DNA of 64,000 nt. It comes from Temnothorax longispinosus. Its lineage: Eukaryota > Arthropoda > Insecta > Hymenoptera > Formicidae. The notes under the pieces were generated by a model that did no database searches, was not told where the DNA came from, and saw only the letters and a program-made list of their open reading frames with translations. Made by a program: the position numbers and the translations under genes. Position 1 is the stretch's first letter, and every line of letters starts with the position of its first letter. Location: the NCBI RefSeq assembly GCF_030848805.1, contig NC_092364.1, forward strand, positions 8,267,770 through 8,331,769, given 5' to 3'. Shown in pieces: positions 47,136 to 57,300 of the stretch.

Positions 47136-47448
47136 TTATTTAATTGTTATTGATGTACATGAGAATGTGTGGACGTACATGTTTGGTTTTCTTAATTTTT
47201 TTTCTGCTAGTTGCAAATCATTATATTCGATCCAGTTTCGGATCGCCGAGTAATTGCTGTGTAATGTCCAAGACATCTTTCAGTATCGGATCCTCGAGTC
47301 AACATTGGTGGTTTTTGTAATCCACAATTCCTATCAATTTTAAATCATTTTCTTGATTTAGGGGATTTTTAATGGTGTTGGTATGTCTTGTAATTTTATG
47401 GATTCAGTTTAGTGCCGAAATTACAGACATCAAATAATACTATGGATC
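47136..47448 (-). pseudogene. left-arm copy of USP-like C-terminal (His-box) exon, frameshifted
   Basis: This is the mirror of the right-arm exon at 50673-50989. Compared with that copy it lacks single A bases in at least three places (the ACTAAAACTG, CCAAACACC and TACAAAAAACC runs), so its frame is broken. It keeps the same acceptor (TTTTTCAG then GATCC) and the same stop region. Confidence 0.6.
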
Positions 47449-47637
47449 CTGAAAAAGATTTGAGAAATATGTTAGAATACGTGAGAGTATGTGTTTATGT
47501 ATTGAGCGATTTGTGATATAAATATATGCAGTTTTTGTTAGTTGTATATAAATACTGTTTATTCTATTAATATTTAAATGATCATGTTTTAAGTGCTTAA
47601 AATTATACATATGTAAAACTTAAACAAAGAGAGGGAG

Positions 47638-47640
<3 letters not shown>

Positions 47641-47690
<50 letters not shown>
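47641..47690. repeat. (GA)n microsatellite, left arm
   Basis: An uninterrupted GA run lies in the intron between the two protease-like exons. The mirror (CT)n run is at about 50437-50482 in the right arm. Confidence 0.95.
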
Positions 47691-47693
<3 letters not shown>

Positions 47694-48181
47694 ACATATT
47701 ACCAAAATTATAAATCTTTTGTGAACGTAACTTTGTTATCATATTAAATCGTAAATATTATGTACAATAAAGATATTTTATTTGAAATTAATTTATATGT
47801 AAATTGAGATAGATATGAGATTCTAATGGAAAAAACATAATTAAAAAAAATTAAATACAATAAATACCTCTTAAAAAGAGTCGAAGCTATAGTTTAACCA
47901 GATGTTAAAGTTAATCAACGTTGATAGAAACGGGCCTATAAGCGTCAAATTGAAATGTATTATAATCTTTTAGATTGACAATTGTTGTTTTCGTATTATT
48001 TCAATTTTTCTTTATTTGAGATGAAATTTTTATATGTATTTTAGTGATAATTAATAATTTTATTGGAAGTGTTTGATTAAAAGAAATTAATGAAATAAGA
48101 TTAGTGTCGATAAAAGTTATTTCACTTAACTCTTAAGTACTTAACTCTTAACTTTTAAAATAATAACATAGTTTTATTTAC

Positions 48182-48591
48182 CTATTTTCTGAAGTGATGT
48201 TGTTTCAAAACCTGGACAATTCTTTCGATAACATTTTTTTTCCGAATAATATAATGTGTTCATTTATAACATTATAAAAATTATCTTCTAGTATAATTTT
48301 CGAATCAATTTGTGCAATTGGTAATACTTTTTTTCGTGGTGGACATCCCATGTCGCAAATTGATTCCCCTTCGAAACTTGGTGTATTTTTAAAAAATAAA
48401 CCGGCCAAATGACCAACATTAGTTTCGCAATTAATTTGCACACACGATTCCATTATTGGGTCTTCGTCGAGGTCTTCGTTTAGAAAAATAGACTTTAAAA
48501 TTTGTGCTCGAAGTTTATATGTGTGGGCTCTAATACCCTTAGTCAAAATGTCATTTGCCATTTCAAATAATGGATTCTCTGTTGCACGTAT
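48182..48591 (-). pseudogene. left-arm copy of USP-like middle exon (118-aa open frame)
   Basis: The open frame 48205-48561 on the minus strand encodes the same 118 residues as the right-arm copy except the last one (Phe for Ser). Exon borders by symmetry with the right arm are about 48182-48591, acceptor ACATAG, donor GTAAAT. It shares the A8 run that appears to shift the frame before the donor. See the right-arm entry for the protein features. Confidence 0.55.
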
Positions 48592-48892
48592 CTATGTGAT
48601 TAAAAAAAAAGTTATATATTACCGATGTATATGTATATATTTATTTTTTATTTAAAATTATATAATCATGTCTAAATATAATATTGTAATTGGAAATAAA
48701 TCTTGAGTATTATAATATAAGATTGTCAACGTTGTATTAAATGATTAAAATGTAAAAAATTAAATTTTTTGAATCGCAAACTTGAATACTTTTAATCTAA
48801 TTTTATACTTCAAAAACTATTTTATAATAATTATGGTACAGAAGTAGATCGTCAGTGTAGAATTAATACAATTTTTTATTTTTTTAACTTCG

Positions 48893-49232
48893 ACCAAACT
48901 GACTATAAAATTTTTTTAGATCTAACACAACGTTTCGACCATAGATTTTGGTCCTTCTCAAGTGTTATAAGCTTCTAATTTCTTTTACATAACATTATAA
49001 AATTTTCAATACACCGACCTAGAAAAACGTCAACTCATGTCATGTATGTGTCAAATCATGTCTATAATGTGACTAAGTTCGAATATATGCAATATATACA
49101 ATATGACTAAATCACAACCGACAAGATCTATTGCTATGTAAAAGAAATTAGAAGCTTATAACACTTGAAAAGGACCAAAATCTATGGTCAAAACGTTGTG
49201 TTAGATCTAAAAAAATTTTATAGTCAGTTTGG
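48893..49232. repeat. retroelement-like terminal motif, mirrored pair at the palindrome tip
   Basis: CTTCGACCAAACTGACTAT and CGTTTCGACCATAGATTTTGG on the left, with the inverse CTATGGTCAAAACGTTGTG and CAGTTTGGTCGAAG on the right, resemble 16050-16125. They border the 143-base unpaired spacer (48992-49134). Confidence 0.55.
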
Positions 49233-49534
49233 TCGAAGTTAAAAAAATAAAAAATTGTATTAATTCTACACTGACGATCTACTTCTGTACCATAATTATT
49301 ATAAAATAGTTTTTGAAGTATAAAATTAGATTAAAAGTATTCAAGTTTGCGATTCAAAAAATTTAATTTTTTACATTTTAATCATTTAATACAACATTGG
49401 CAATCTTATATTATAATACTTAAGATTTATTTCCAATTACAATATTATATTTAGACATGATTAATTAATTTTAAATAAAAAATAAATATATACATATACA
49501 TCGGTAATATATAACTTTTTTTTTAATCACATAG

Positions 49535-49944
49535 ATACGTGCAACAGAGAATCCATTATTTGAAATGGCAAATGACATTTTGACTAAGGGTATTAGAGCC
49601 CACACATATAAACTTCGAGCACAAATTTTAAAGTCTATTTTTCTAAACGAAGACCTCGACGAAGACCCAATAATGGAATCGTGTGTGCAAATTAATTGCG
49701 AAACTAATGTTGGTCATTTGGCCGGTTTATTTTTTAAAAATACACCAAGTTTCGAAGGGGAATCAATTTGCGACATGGGATGTCCACCACGAAAAAAAGT
49801 ATTACCAATTGCACAAATTGATTCGAAAATTATACTAGAAGATAATTTTTATAATGTTATAAATGAACACATTATATTATTCGGAAAAAAAATGTTATCG
49901 AAAGAATTGTCCAGGTCTTGAAACAACATCATTTCAGAAAATAG
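49535..49944 (+). pseudogene. right-arm USP-like middle exon (118-aa open frame at 49565-49921)
   Basis: The open part starts M-A-N-D-I-L-T-K-G-I-R-A-H-T-Y and continues with MESCVQINCETNVGHLAGLF, then ESICDMGC and VLPIAQIDSKIILEDN. Two Cys pairs and an I-x-I-D-x-x-I pattern fit the middle part of ubiquitin-specific-protease-like (C19) domains, where a zinc-binding insert is common. The frame ends soon after an A8 run (49886-49893). With seven As it would instead read a further Cys and a C-P-G stretch, and reach the donor GTAAAT at 49945 in phase 1, which is exactly the phase needed by the exon at 50673. So the gene is probably frameshifted by one base. The acceptor (TCACATAG) precedes 49535. 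An upstream Cys-box exon is missing because the palindrome turns back here. Family call is inference. Confidence 0.5.
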
Positions 49945-50432
49945 GTAAATAAAACTATGTTATTATTTTAAAAGTTAAGAGTTAAGTACTTAAGAGTTAA
50001 GTGAAATAACTTTTATCGACACTAATCTTATTTCATTAATTTCTTTTAATCAAACACTTCCAATAAAATTATTAATTATCACTAAAATACATATAAAAAT
50101 TTCATCTCAAATAAAGAAAAATTGAAATAATACGAAAACAACAATTGTCAATCTAAAAGATCATAACACATTTCAATTTGACGCTTATAGGCCCGTTTCT
50201 ATCAATGTTGATTAACTTTAACATCTGGTTAAACTATAGCTTCGACTCTTTTTAAGAGGTATTTATTGTATTTAATTTTTTTTAATTATGTTTTTTCCAT
50301 TAGAATCTCATATCTATCTCAATTTACATATAAATTAATTTCAAATAAAATATCTTTATTGTACATAATATTTACGATTTAATATGATAACAAAGTTACG
50401 TTCACAAAAGATTTATAATTTTGGTAATATGT

Positions 50433-50436
<4 letters not shown>

Positions 50437-50482
<46 letters not shown>
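50437..50482. repeat. (CT)n microsatellite, right arm
   Basis: Mirror image of the GA run in the left arm, inside the intron between the two protease-like exons. Confidence 0.95.
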
Positions 50483-50486
<4 letters not shown>

Positions 50487-50672
50487 CCTCTCTTTGTTAA
50501 GTTTTACATATGTATAATTTTAAGCACTTAAAACATGATCAATTTAAATATTAATAGAATAAACAGTATTTATATACAACTAACAAAAACTGCATATATT
50601 TATATCACAAATCGCTCAATACATAAACACATACTCTCACGTATTCTAACATATTTCTCAAATCTTTTTCAG

Positions 50673-50989
50673 GATCCATAGTATTATTTGATGTCTGTAA
50701 TTTCGGCACTAAAACTGAATCCATAAAATTACAAGACATACCAAACACCATTAAAAATCCCCTAAATCAAGAAAATGATTTAAAATTGATAGGAATTGTG
50801 GATTACAAAAAACCACCAATGTTGACTCGAGGATCCGATACTGAAAGATGTCTTGGACATTACACAGCAATTACTCGGCGATCCGAAAACTGGATCGAAT
50901 ATAATGATTTGCAACTAGCAGAAAAAAAATTGAGAAAACCAAACATGTACGTCCACACATTCTCATGTACATCAATAACAATTAAATAA
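50673..50989 (+). pseudogene. right-arm USP-like C-terminal exon with His box
   Basis: After the acceptor TTTTTCAG the frame reads SIVLFDVCNFG, then K-L-Q-D-I-P, LIGIVDYKKP, and G-H-Y-T-A-I-T-R-R-S then N-W-I-E-Y-N-D-L, ending at TAA 50987-50989. The G-H-Y-x-A ... W-x-x-x-(N/D)-D pattern is the catalytic His/Asp box of C19 ubiquitin hydrolases, and L-Q-D-I-P/L-x-G-V-V-x-Y are common just before it. The exon is fully open here. The catalytic Cys exon is absent from the element, so no active enzyme can be made from this copy. It may be the protease module of an autonomous transposon, or a captured host exon. I do not know a described transposon superfamily with this arrangement. Confidence 0.55.
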
Positions 50990-52343
50990 ATTATATATTA
51001 TATAAAAAACAAAATAATTTACTTATTAGTTACATTTGACTTATTTATTGCAATGTCCTTAAAAAAAATTAAATAATTTATACTATTTTATTACATGCAA
51101 AAAACTAATTTAACCAAAAATATTACACTTAATAAATTTTATATTAGAATATAAAAATATGTTTAAAACATAATGTACATATAACAAAATTATTCTACGA
51201 CAAAATTGTTATCAGCTAAAATATGATAAAAATGCAAATTTTATAAAAGCAAGATGGAGCAATAAATCCGAATCTGTTAAAAATAGCGAGCAACAAAATC
51301 AGGGATGCATAATCAATTCGGAAATCTGTTTAATTTACAATTTTAAGGCGTTGTGCTGGTGTAGGATAAGCTAAGGGTGGTTTTTAAGCATTAAGGGTGG
51401 AGCAACAAAATCGAATTTGTTAAAAATAGCGAGCAACAAAATCAGGGATGCATAATCAATTTGGAAATCTGTTTAATTTACAATTTAAATGCGTTGTGCT
51501 GGTGTAGGATAAGCTAAGGGTGGTTTTTAAGCATTAAGAGTGCAGCAACAAAATCGGAATTAATGCAAATGGTTGGCAATATAATCAGTAAAACGTAATT
51601 AACTAATCTTGAACATAATTAATTAAATATCTGACTAATTTGCAATTTTAGAGTATTTTTTTAAGGAGAAATAGCTTTGGGGGTAGTTTCCAGGGTTTAA
51701 AAATGAAATTACAAAATCGGGAATGGAGCAACAAATTAGCAACAAAAAAGCACTAAAAGAATATGTCCTTTTTTTTATTTAACACAATTTTTTGAATGGC
51801 TGTGCTAACTTTAAACATAAGTTAGCACAGCCACTATTTTCTCCGAAACGGCTGGAGCAACAAAATTGGGAATTGAGCAACAAAAGAGCACTAAATTTCT
51901 GTATAAATTTTAATCGATTGTGCTGAATTGGCTGTGTCAGCTTAATAGACGTTAAGCAGCATCTATTTGAAATCTATTAATATAATTAAAATTAATATAA
52001 TATATTGCAACTTTTGCAACATTATATTAATATATTGATATTATAATATATTGTATGAATATTAATATTAAATCTATATTTATTACAAAAATCCAATTTT
52101 GACTCGGATATCTATACCCTGGCAAAAATGAGAAGTTTCATAAACGTTTGTTTGATGTTTACGTGAGCGTTTACGGAAGTTCGTTGAGAGTTTAGAAACG
52201 GTCAGTAGAGAGTTCGTAGAGCGGAAATTGCAACGCTGCAGCGTTTGAAAGGCGTTTGTATATAGCGTTTTTAAGAGTTTGCACAGCGTTTACATGACGT
52301 ATGACGTTTGCTAAGAGTTCTTTAAAACATTTAGAGATCCTCC

Positions 52344-52438
52344 AGGGTATATACTCCCTTCTCCTTCTAACTCGCTGAGATAGAATAACAAAAGGGAGTA
52401 TACTTGTGTGCACTCGGGTGACGTTTTCGAACGCAGCC
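52344..52438. mobile_element. partial copy of the GGGCTGCGTTCG MITE
   Basis: It ends GACGTTTTCGAACGCAGCCC, with TATACTCCCTTCTCCTTC and TAACTCGCTGAGATAGA inside. This is the inverse of most of 40460-40552. The left end is missing. Confidence 0.65.
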
Positions 52439-52511
52439 CTGATAAGTCGAAAGCGTTTGCTTTCATCATTGAAAACTGCGTGCAGCTTTAGCCCAGTCAA
52501 TAGAGACATTT

Positions 52512-53185
52512 AAATGGAATTAATTCCGGGAAGCAATTTTTTTTTTACTGTTTTAGAGGGTCATGGGTAGTCTAAAACCGGATTTTCGGGATTCTAACCC
52601 TGGAGCGTTAGCCGCCATTTTGATTAGAAGGGTGATTTTGTAAATATCTCGCTTATTTTCAACTTTAAAGTGAAAGTGGTAATAACCAAACTTGTAGAAA
52701 ATTTAATACTCTAGAATTTTGGTCCTTATCATTTTTCACCTAGGATCGATATTTTGGGTCTTAGACTCGAAAGTGGGGGGGTGAAATTTTATCATTTTTT
52801 TTTATTTTTTGAATTTACTTGGTATAATAAAAAACATCTTTTCCACATCACCACGGGGGTAGAGTTTATGGCGCGTTTATTCAAAGAATTAAAAAAAAAT
52901 AATAAAATTTCACCCCCCACTTTCGAGTCTAAGACCCAAAATATCAATCCTAGGTAAAAAATAATAAGGACCAAAATTGTAGAGTATTAAATTTTCTACA
53001 AGTTTGGTTATTACCACTTTCACTCTAAAGTTGAAAATAAGCAAGATATTTACAAAATCACTCTTCTAATCAAAATGGCGGCTAACGCTCCAGGGTTAGA
53101 ATCCCGAAAATCCGGTTTTAGACTACCCATGACCCTCCAAAACAGTCAAAGAAAAAAAATCGCTTCCCGGAATTAATTCCATTTC
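52512..53185. mobile_element. 674-bp foldback, arms ~300 bp
   Basis: AAATGGAATTAATTCCGGGA is mirrored by TCCCGGAATTAATTCCATTT. Arms match through GGGTCATGGGTAGTCTAAAA, GGATTTTCGGGATTCTAACC and CGAAAGTGGGGGGGTGAAAT. The unpaired centre is about 52815-52885. The short mirrored frames at 52754-52974 are by-products. Confidence 0.85.
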
Positions 53186-54214
53186 AGCGGTTTTTTCGGG
53201 CTCTATTGACTGGGCTACTTCTATTGAGCTTAACGGGCGTTTACTCTTGTCGTTAGAAGAAACGGCGTAAAGAGCGTTAAATGTTAAAGTCTGCTTTTCG
53301 CCTCGCAGGAGGTCTGCTTATATACGCGGCTGGATGTATTTTAAATGCGAGAAAGATACGCCGCCTAGCGGCATTGTTAGAAGAACGTTTGCTGAACGGA
53401 GGGAAAACGCTTGTGTTACGGAGTCGGGAAAAGCGTTTCTTGGGCGTCTCCAAGCCGTTTGCGTTAACGCCTTACAAATCGTTCACTGCGCCTCTACAAT
53501 TCGCCATCGGAAAAGCGTTTGCTGAACGGATTGAAAACGCTTGTCTTACGGCGTTGGGAAAAGCGTTTGCTAAATGTTTGAAAAATCTGACAGCAAACTC
53601 TCTACACGCAGCGTTTACTGAGCGTTCTCTGAAAAGCGTTGCCTCAGCATTTCAGAACTTTCATGAAACGTTATATACAGCGTTTTATAAGCGTTCTGGA
53701 AGCGTTCAAAATCCAACGGCGTTGTGTAAGCGTTCTTATAAAGTTTGAAAACGTATAAACTCTCAAAAAACCCTCATTGAACGGTTGTCAACGCTTTATA
53801 AAGCTTCTTAATTTTCGCCAGGGTATGCGAAACGTGGAAGAATATGATGGAACATGAATATAGGAGAAAGAACAAGATTTTGAATACAAATGAAAAAATG
53901 CATTTATTCACGTACGAAAGGGATTACAAAAACAAATTATCAGAAATTTACGCGTATACAACACTAAATGCATTTACCGCCTACTTGGAGCTACCAATCG
54001 GTTTTTTTCCGCTTACGGTGAATTGCGCAGCACTACAATCGCGGCCCGTTAGAAAGAGAGAGAGAGAATATCGGTTAGTGTAAATTATAAATAATAAATG
54101 TACGACGAAGGGGAGAGTATACGCAGTGCGCGTGAAATACCGTCGCGTTCAAATTATCGCACTCGATGCCCGATGGTGGTCCGCTCGCCCGAGTCCGTCC
54201 GCGGTCGAATTCTT

Positions 54215-54373
54215 TCACAGACGGATTCCTGGGTTTCGGGACGCGACAAAGTTGAGAAGCTCGTCGCTGTCCTCGCACACGAAGGGCTTCACGTGGTGGC
54301 AAGCCACGTCGTGCCATTTGATGCCGTCATTGTAGAAGTTGTTTAAGATGGACAGGCAGGACTCGTCGTTACC
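54215..54373 (-). CDS. lectin gene last exon
   Basis: Acceptor ATTTGCAG then GGTAAC. It encodes residues 165-216 and TGA: GNDESCLSILNNFY, then I-K-W-H-D-V-A-C and K-P-F-V-C-E-D. An AATAAA on the minus strand at about 53908-53903 could be the poly(A) signal, giving a 3' UTR of about 330 bases. Confidence 0.93.
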   Translation of the reverse strand, partial: GNDESCLSILNNFYNDGIKWHDVACHHVKPFVCEDSDELLNFVASRNPGIRL

Positions 54374-57300
54374 CTGCAAATGTGCGAAATAATTAAGCCT
54401 CCGATTTTTAATTAAAGTTTCGTCTTCGAAAAGAAGACATACGTTACAATAACGCGTTACGAGCGAGCTTTTCTTTCAAAGTTTTTGCTCTTGTAGTTTG
54501 GTATATGTTATCAAAATTACATCAATTTTAAGTTATTTAAAGAAATTATTAAATCAAAAATATCTTAATTTACTTAATCATTGAAAGGGATTCTCACAAA
54601 TTTAAACTAAAAATAGAGCCTCTTATGTGAGTGTGAATATCCATTAAAATTTATATCTTTTTTATACAATATTAGAAAGTATAGAAAGCTTTCAAAAAGC
54701 AGTGTAAAAATATAAAACTCTGAAACAAAGTATACTATGTCTTGCAAGGGGAAGCCACGTACTTTAGGGGTCACCGAATTGAAAAACGTTTTTACATAGT
54801 ATATATAACTAGTACTCTACCAGAAGAGTATTTGAGCAAAGGGATAGGGCACAACGCTCAATTATTTCCGAGAAAAAAAATGTAAGTGCACAATTACTAC
54901 GTTGTCGACTCAAGTTCAATTCCTGTTTCTCGCATTTTTTTTAATTTTTTCATGCAATAACTGTTTATTTGTGTAAAATAAAGTTAATATAACCAACAAT
55001 TTTTGTTTTCTCTTTATAATTCGCATTTTTAAAAAGCAATTAAAAAAATTTTTTTTGTTAACTTTATTTTACACGAATAAATAGATATTGCATGAAAAAA
55101 TTTAAAAAAAGTGCAAGGGACAGGAATTGCGAACTCGGGTCGATAATCGTGCACTTGCATTTTTTTCTCGAAAATGGCTGAGCGTTGCTTTCCCTTTGCG
55201 CCTTATCCCTTTGCTCAAGTATTCTTCTGGTAGAGTACTATACTATGTAAAAACGTTTTTCAATTCGGTGACCCCAAAAGTACGCGGCTTCCCCTTGTTA
55301 GTTTTTAATATGTTTCTACAAAATATAAAAGACCAATATAGATTAACTTCAATCTCGGTTTAACTTACTTTTTATCTTTTTCTAATTGTTAGAATTGTAT
55401 ATAAAATTGTATAAAATTGTAAAAGACCGATGTAGATTAATCTTGGTTTATTAACTCACTTTTCATATTTTTCTAATTCTAAAAATTAAAAAAAGATAAA
55501 AAAATAAGTTAAATTGGACTAATCTATTATACATTAAGAGAAATAGGCATAAGTGCACGATCTTAAATAGCTTTTATACCTATAATTGATAGCGCGAGGT
55601 TACGAGAGCAAGACGCCGATAAAAATTACTAAAGGTTACATATATGACAGCGGCGATAAATCCGGAAATGCCAAAGTATACTTTCACTGTACCCTATACG
55701 AGAATATAAATCAGAGTTTCACGGGGTCAGCGCGCCTGAAGGAAAGCGCGCTGCGGAATCGGATGGCGCGTTCAGCGAGATCGCAACACGAGAAACTTCC
55801 TTTATTTCTTCAATTTATTTAAAATCTGCTTCAAACCATCTTATTTATATTTGGCTAAAACGTGCGTGCCCGAGATATTAGAGTGCCCGTTGTATTAGAG
55901 TCACATGTAACAATGATATCGAAGTACAGCAGTATAGTATAGACTTGGCCGTACACGGAAAATGCGTTCCATATTATATAAATCCGTTATACGAGATTAT
56001 ATACATATATGGATTATGTATGCATATGGAAACACATATAATAGATGTAAGGTTTTATTATAAAGAATGTAAAATGATTATTAAAGATGTAGCAATAAAA
56101 TATTTGTTATTTTACTTTAAAACAAACAAATATTAAAATTTTTTCGTTGTGTTGTACGAACCCGTGTTATATGCATGAGAATCTACTGTATTTCGAAGCA
56201 AAGTCTATTAACAAAGTAAACTCTACCTGTGCAGCTTCACGGTTGTCTGGCTGCGGTTGACCATATCCTCCAGTGTTGCTCCAGTCTCCGGAGTTACGCT
56301 GGGTCGTCGGTCCGATCTTGGCGCCAGAACCGGACCAGAACCATCCGTTAATGTTCTGGGGCTGAAGATCGGGTCGGTCGCAGCCGTTGAAGTTGCACTT
56401 ACGGCCCGACGTCCAAATGTATCTCACGTTTCCTATAATCAAACGACAACACTGTTGTAATTTGCGTGGCAAAAATTAAAAACTCCTACTTTTATTCAAT
56501 TAACATTAACCGGGCTTATAATTATAACGTACGCGGCAATGAGATATCTGCTGGGATTAAAAAAGAATATTTTCGGATGATGCAAGAGATTTTTATGTAG
56601 ACCCGTGGGGGAAGTAATTAAATTTCCCATTGTCTGAATAATGGTGAGGTAAGTTAAATCGTAAGGTTAACGACCTTTCAATCTCTGAATGATAGCTCGC
56701 GATGCATTGATTATCTTTACCCGGACGTCCGCATCACTGTGACCGCAATAGGAACTTCGTTCCTTAACTATAAGATTATCCAAAATGTGACAGTAAAATT
56801 TAAATGAGAATCGAGGAAACGCGGATAAATAGCTATCATTTTCTTAATAAGGCCGGATGTCTTAATCAAATAATGTCTTATTATCCGAATAATAGCTCGA
56901 ACAACCTTGTATAAAATGTCACGTCCAACTTGATATTATCATTAAGAAAAAATACCGATTCACGTATCTCTAACCCGTATAATAATACATGATATAATTG
57001 GTTTGCGACATTAATCTTTTACGTTTATACACTGAGAAAGAAGTGTTCGGTATTTGCGATTATAATTATAATACATATAAGGGGTATTCAAATAAGTTAA
57101 AGTCTAACGGTTTGACAGGTTATGTCGGGTTAAAGTCCAGTAAAAAGTTAATTAATTAACTTTGGGCGCGCTACTCTTTAAGGTTATGCAAAATACATAA
57201 GTGACTCATTAACCTATCACATTAATCCTTGTGTTAAAAGTGTAAAAATTAACTTTTTACCCGACTTTAACCCGACATAACCTGTCAAACCGTTAAACTC

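Larger units (their letters stand above)
46164..51954. mobile_element. giant palindromic element with inverted protease-like exons, 5.8 kb
   Basis: The left arm is 46164-48991, the spacer 48992-49134 and the right arm 49135-51954. Ends are TAACGTCTATTAAGCTGACA and TGTCAGCTTAATAGACGTTA. Once the neighbouring insertion is removed, AGCAG (42961-42965 and 51955-51959) flanks both sides, possibly TAAGCAG. Each arm carries terminal TTTGTTGCTC words, two ~150-base units with AGCTTATCCTACACCAGCAC, a two-exon protease-like segment and a GA (or CT) microsatellite. Arms differ by scattered substitutions and single-base indels, so they are not trivially identical. A smaller family member is at 31093-32646. 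Confidence 0.85.
52116..53824. mobile_element. 1.7-kb TIR element with CCCTGG ends and AGCGTTT subterminal repeats
   Basis: TATACCCTGGCAAAAATGAG at 52113 is mirrored by AATTTTCGCCAGGGTAT to 53826, with TA next to CCCTGG on both sides. Both halves are full of AGCGTTT / AAACGCT words (for example GGCGTTTGTATATAGCG, GCGTTTGCTGAACGG twice, GTCTTACGGCG). It shares internal words with the 30021-33989 element. A 674-bp foldback (52512-53185) and a partial GGGCTGCGTTCG MITE (52344-52438) lie inside. Confidence 0.7.

Noticed and set aside
53281..53748. 155-residue open frame
   Set aside because: It lies wholly in AGCGTTT/AAACGCT subterminal repeats of a TIR element; the residues K-A-F-A-E-R-I-E-N-A repeat with the DNA repeat, so it is a by-product.
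53903..53908. Firm poly(A) signal for the lectin gene
   Set aside because: A single AATAAA in AT-rich DNA is weak evidence; mentioned only as possible in the last-exon entry.
54098..54346. Plus-strand 82-residue frame
   Set aside because: Antisense shadow of the last lectin exon and its 3' UTR.
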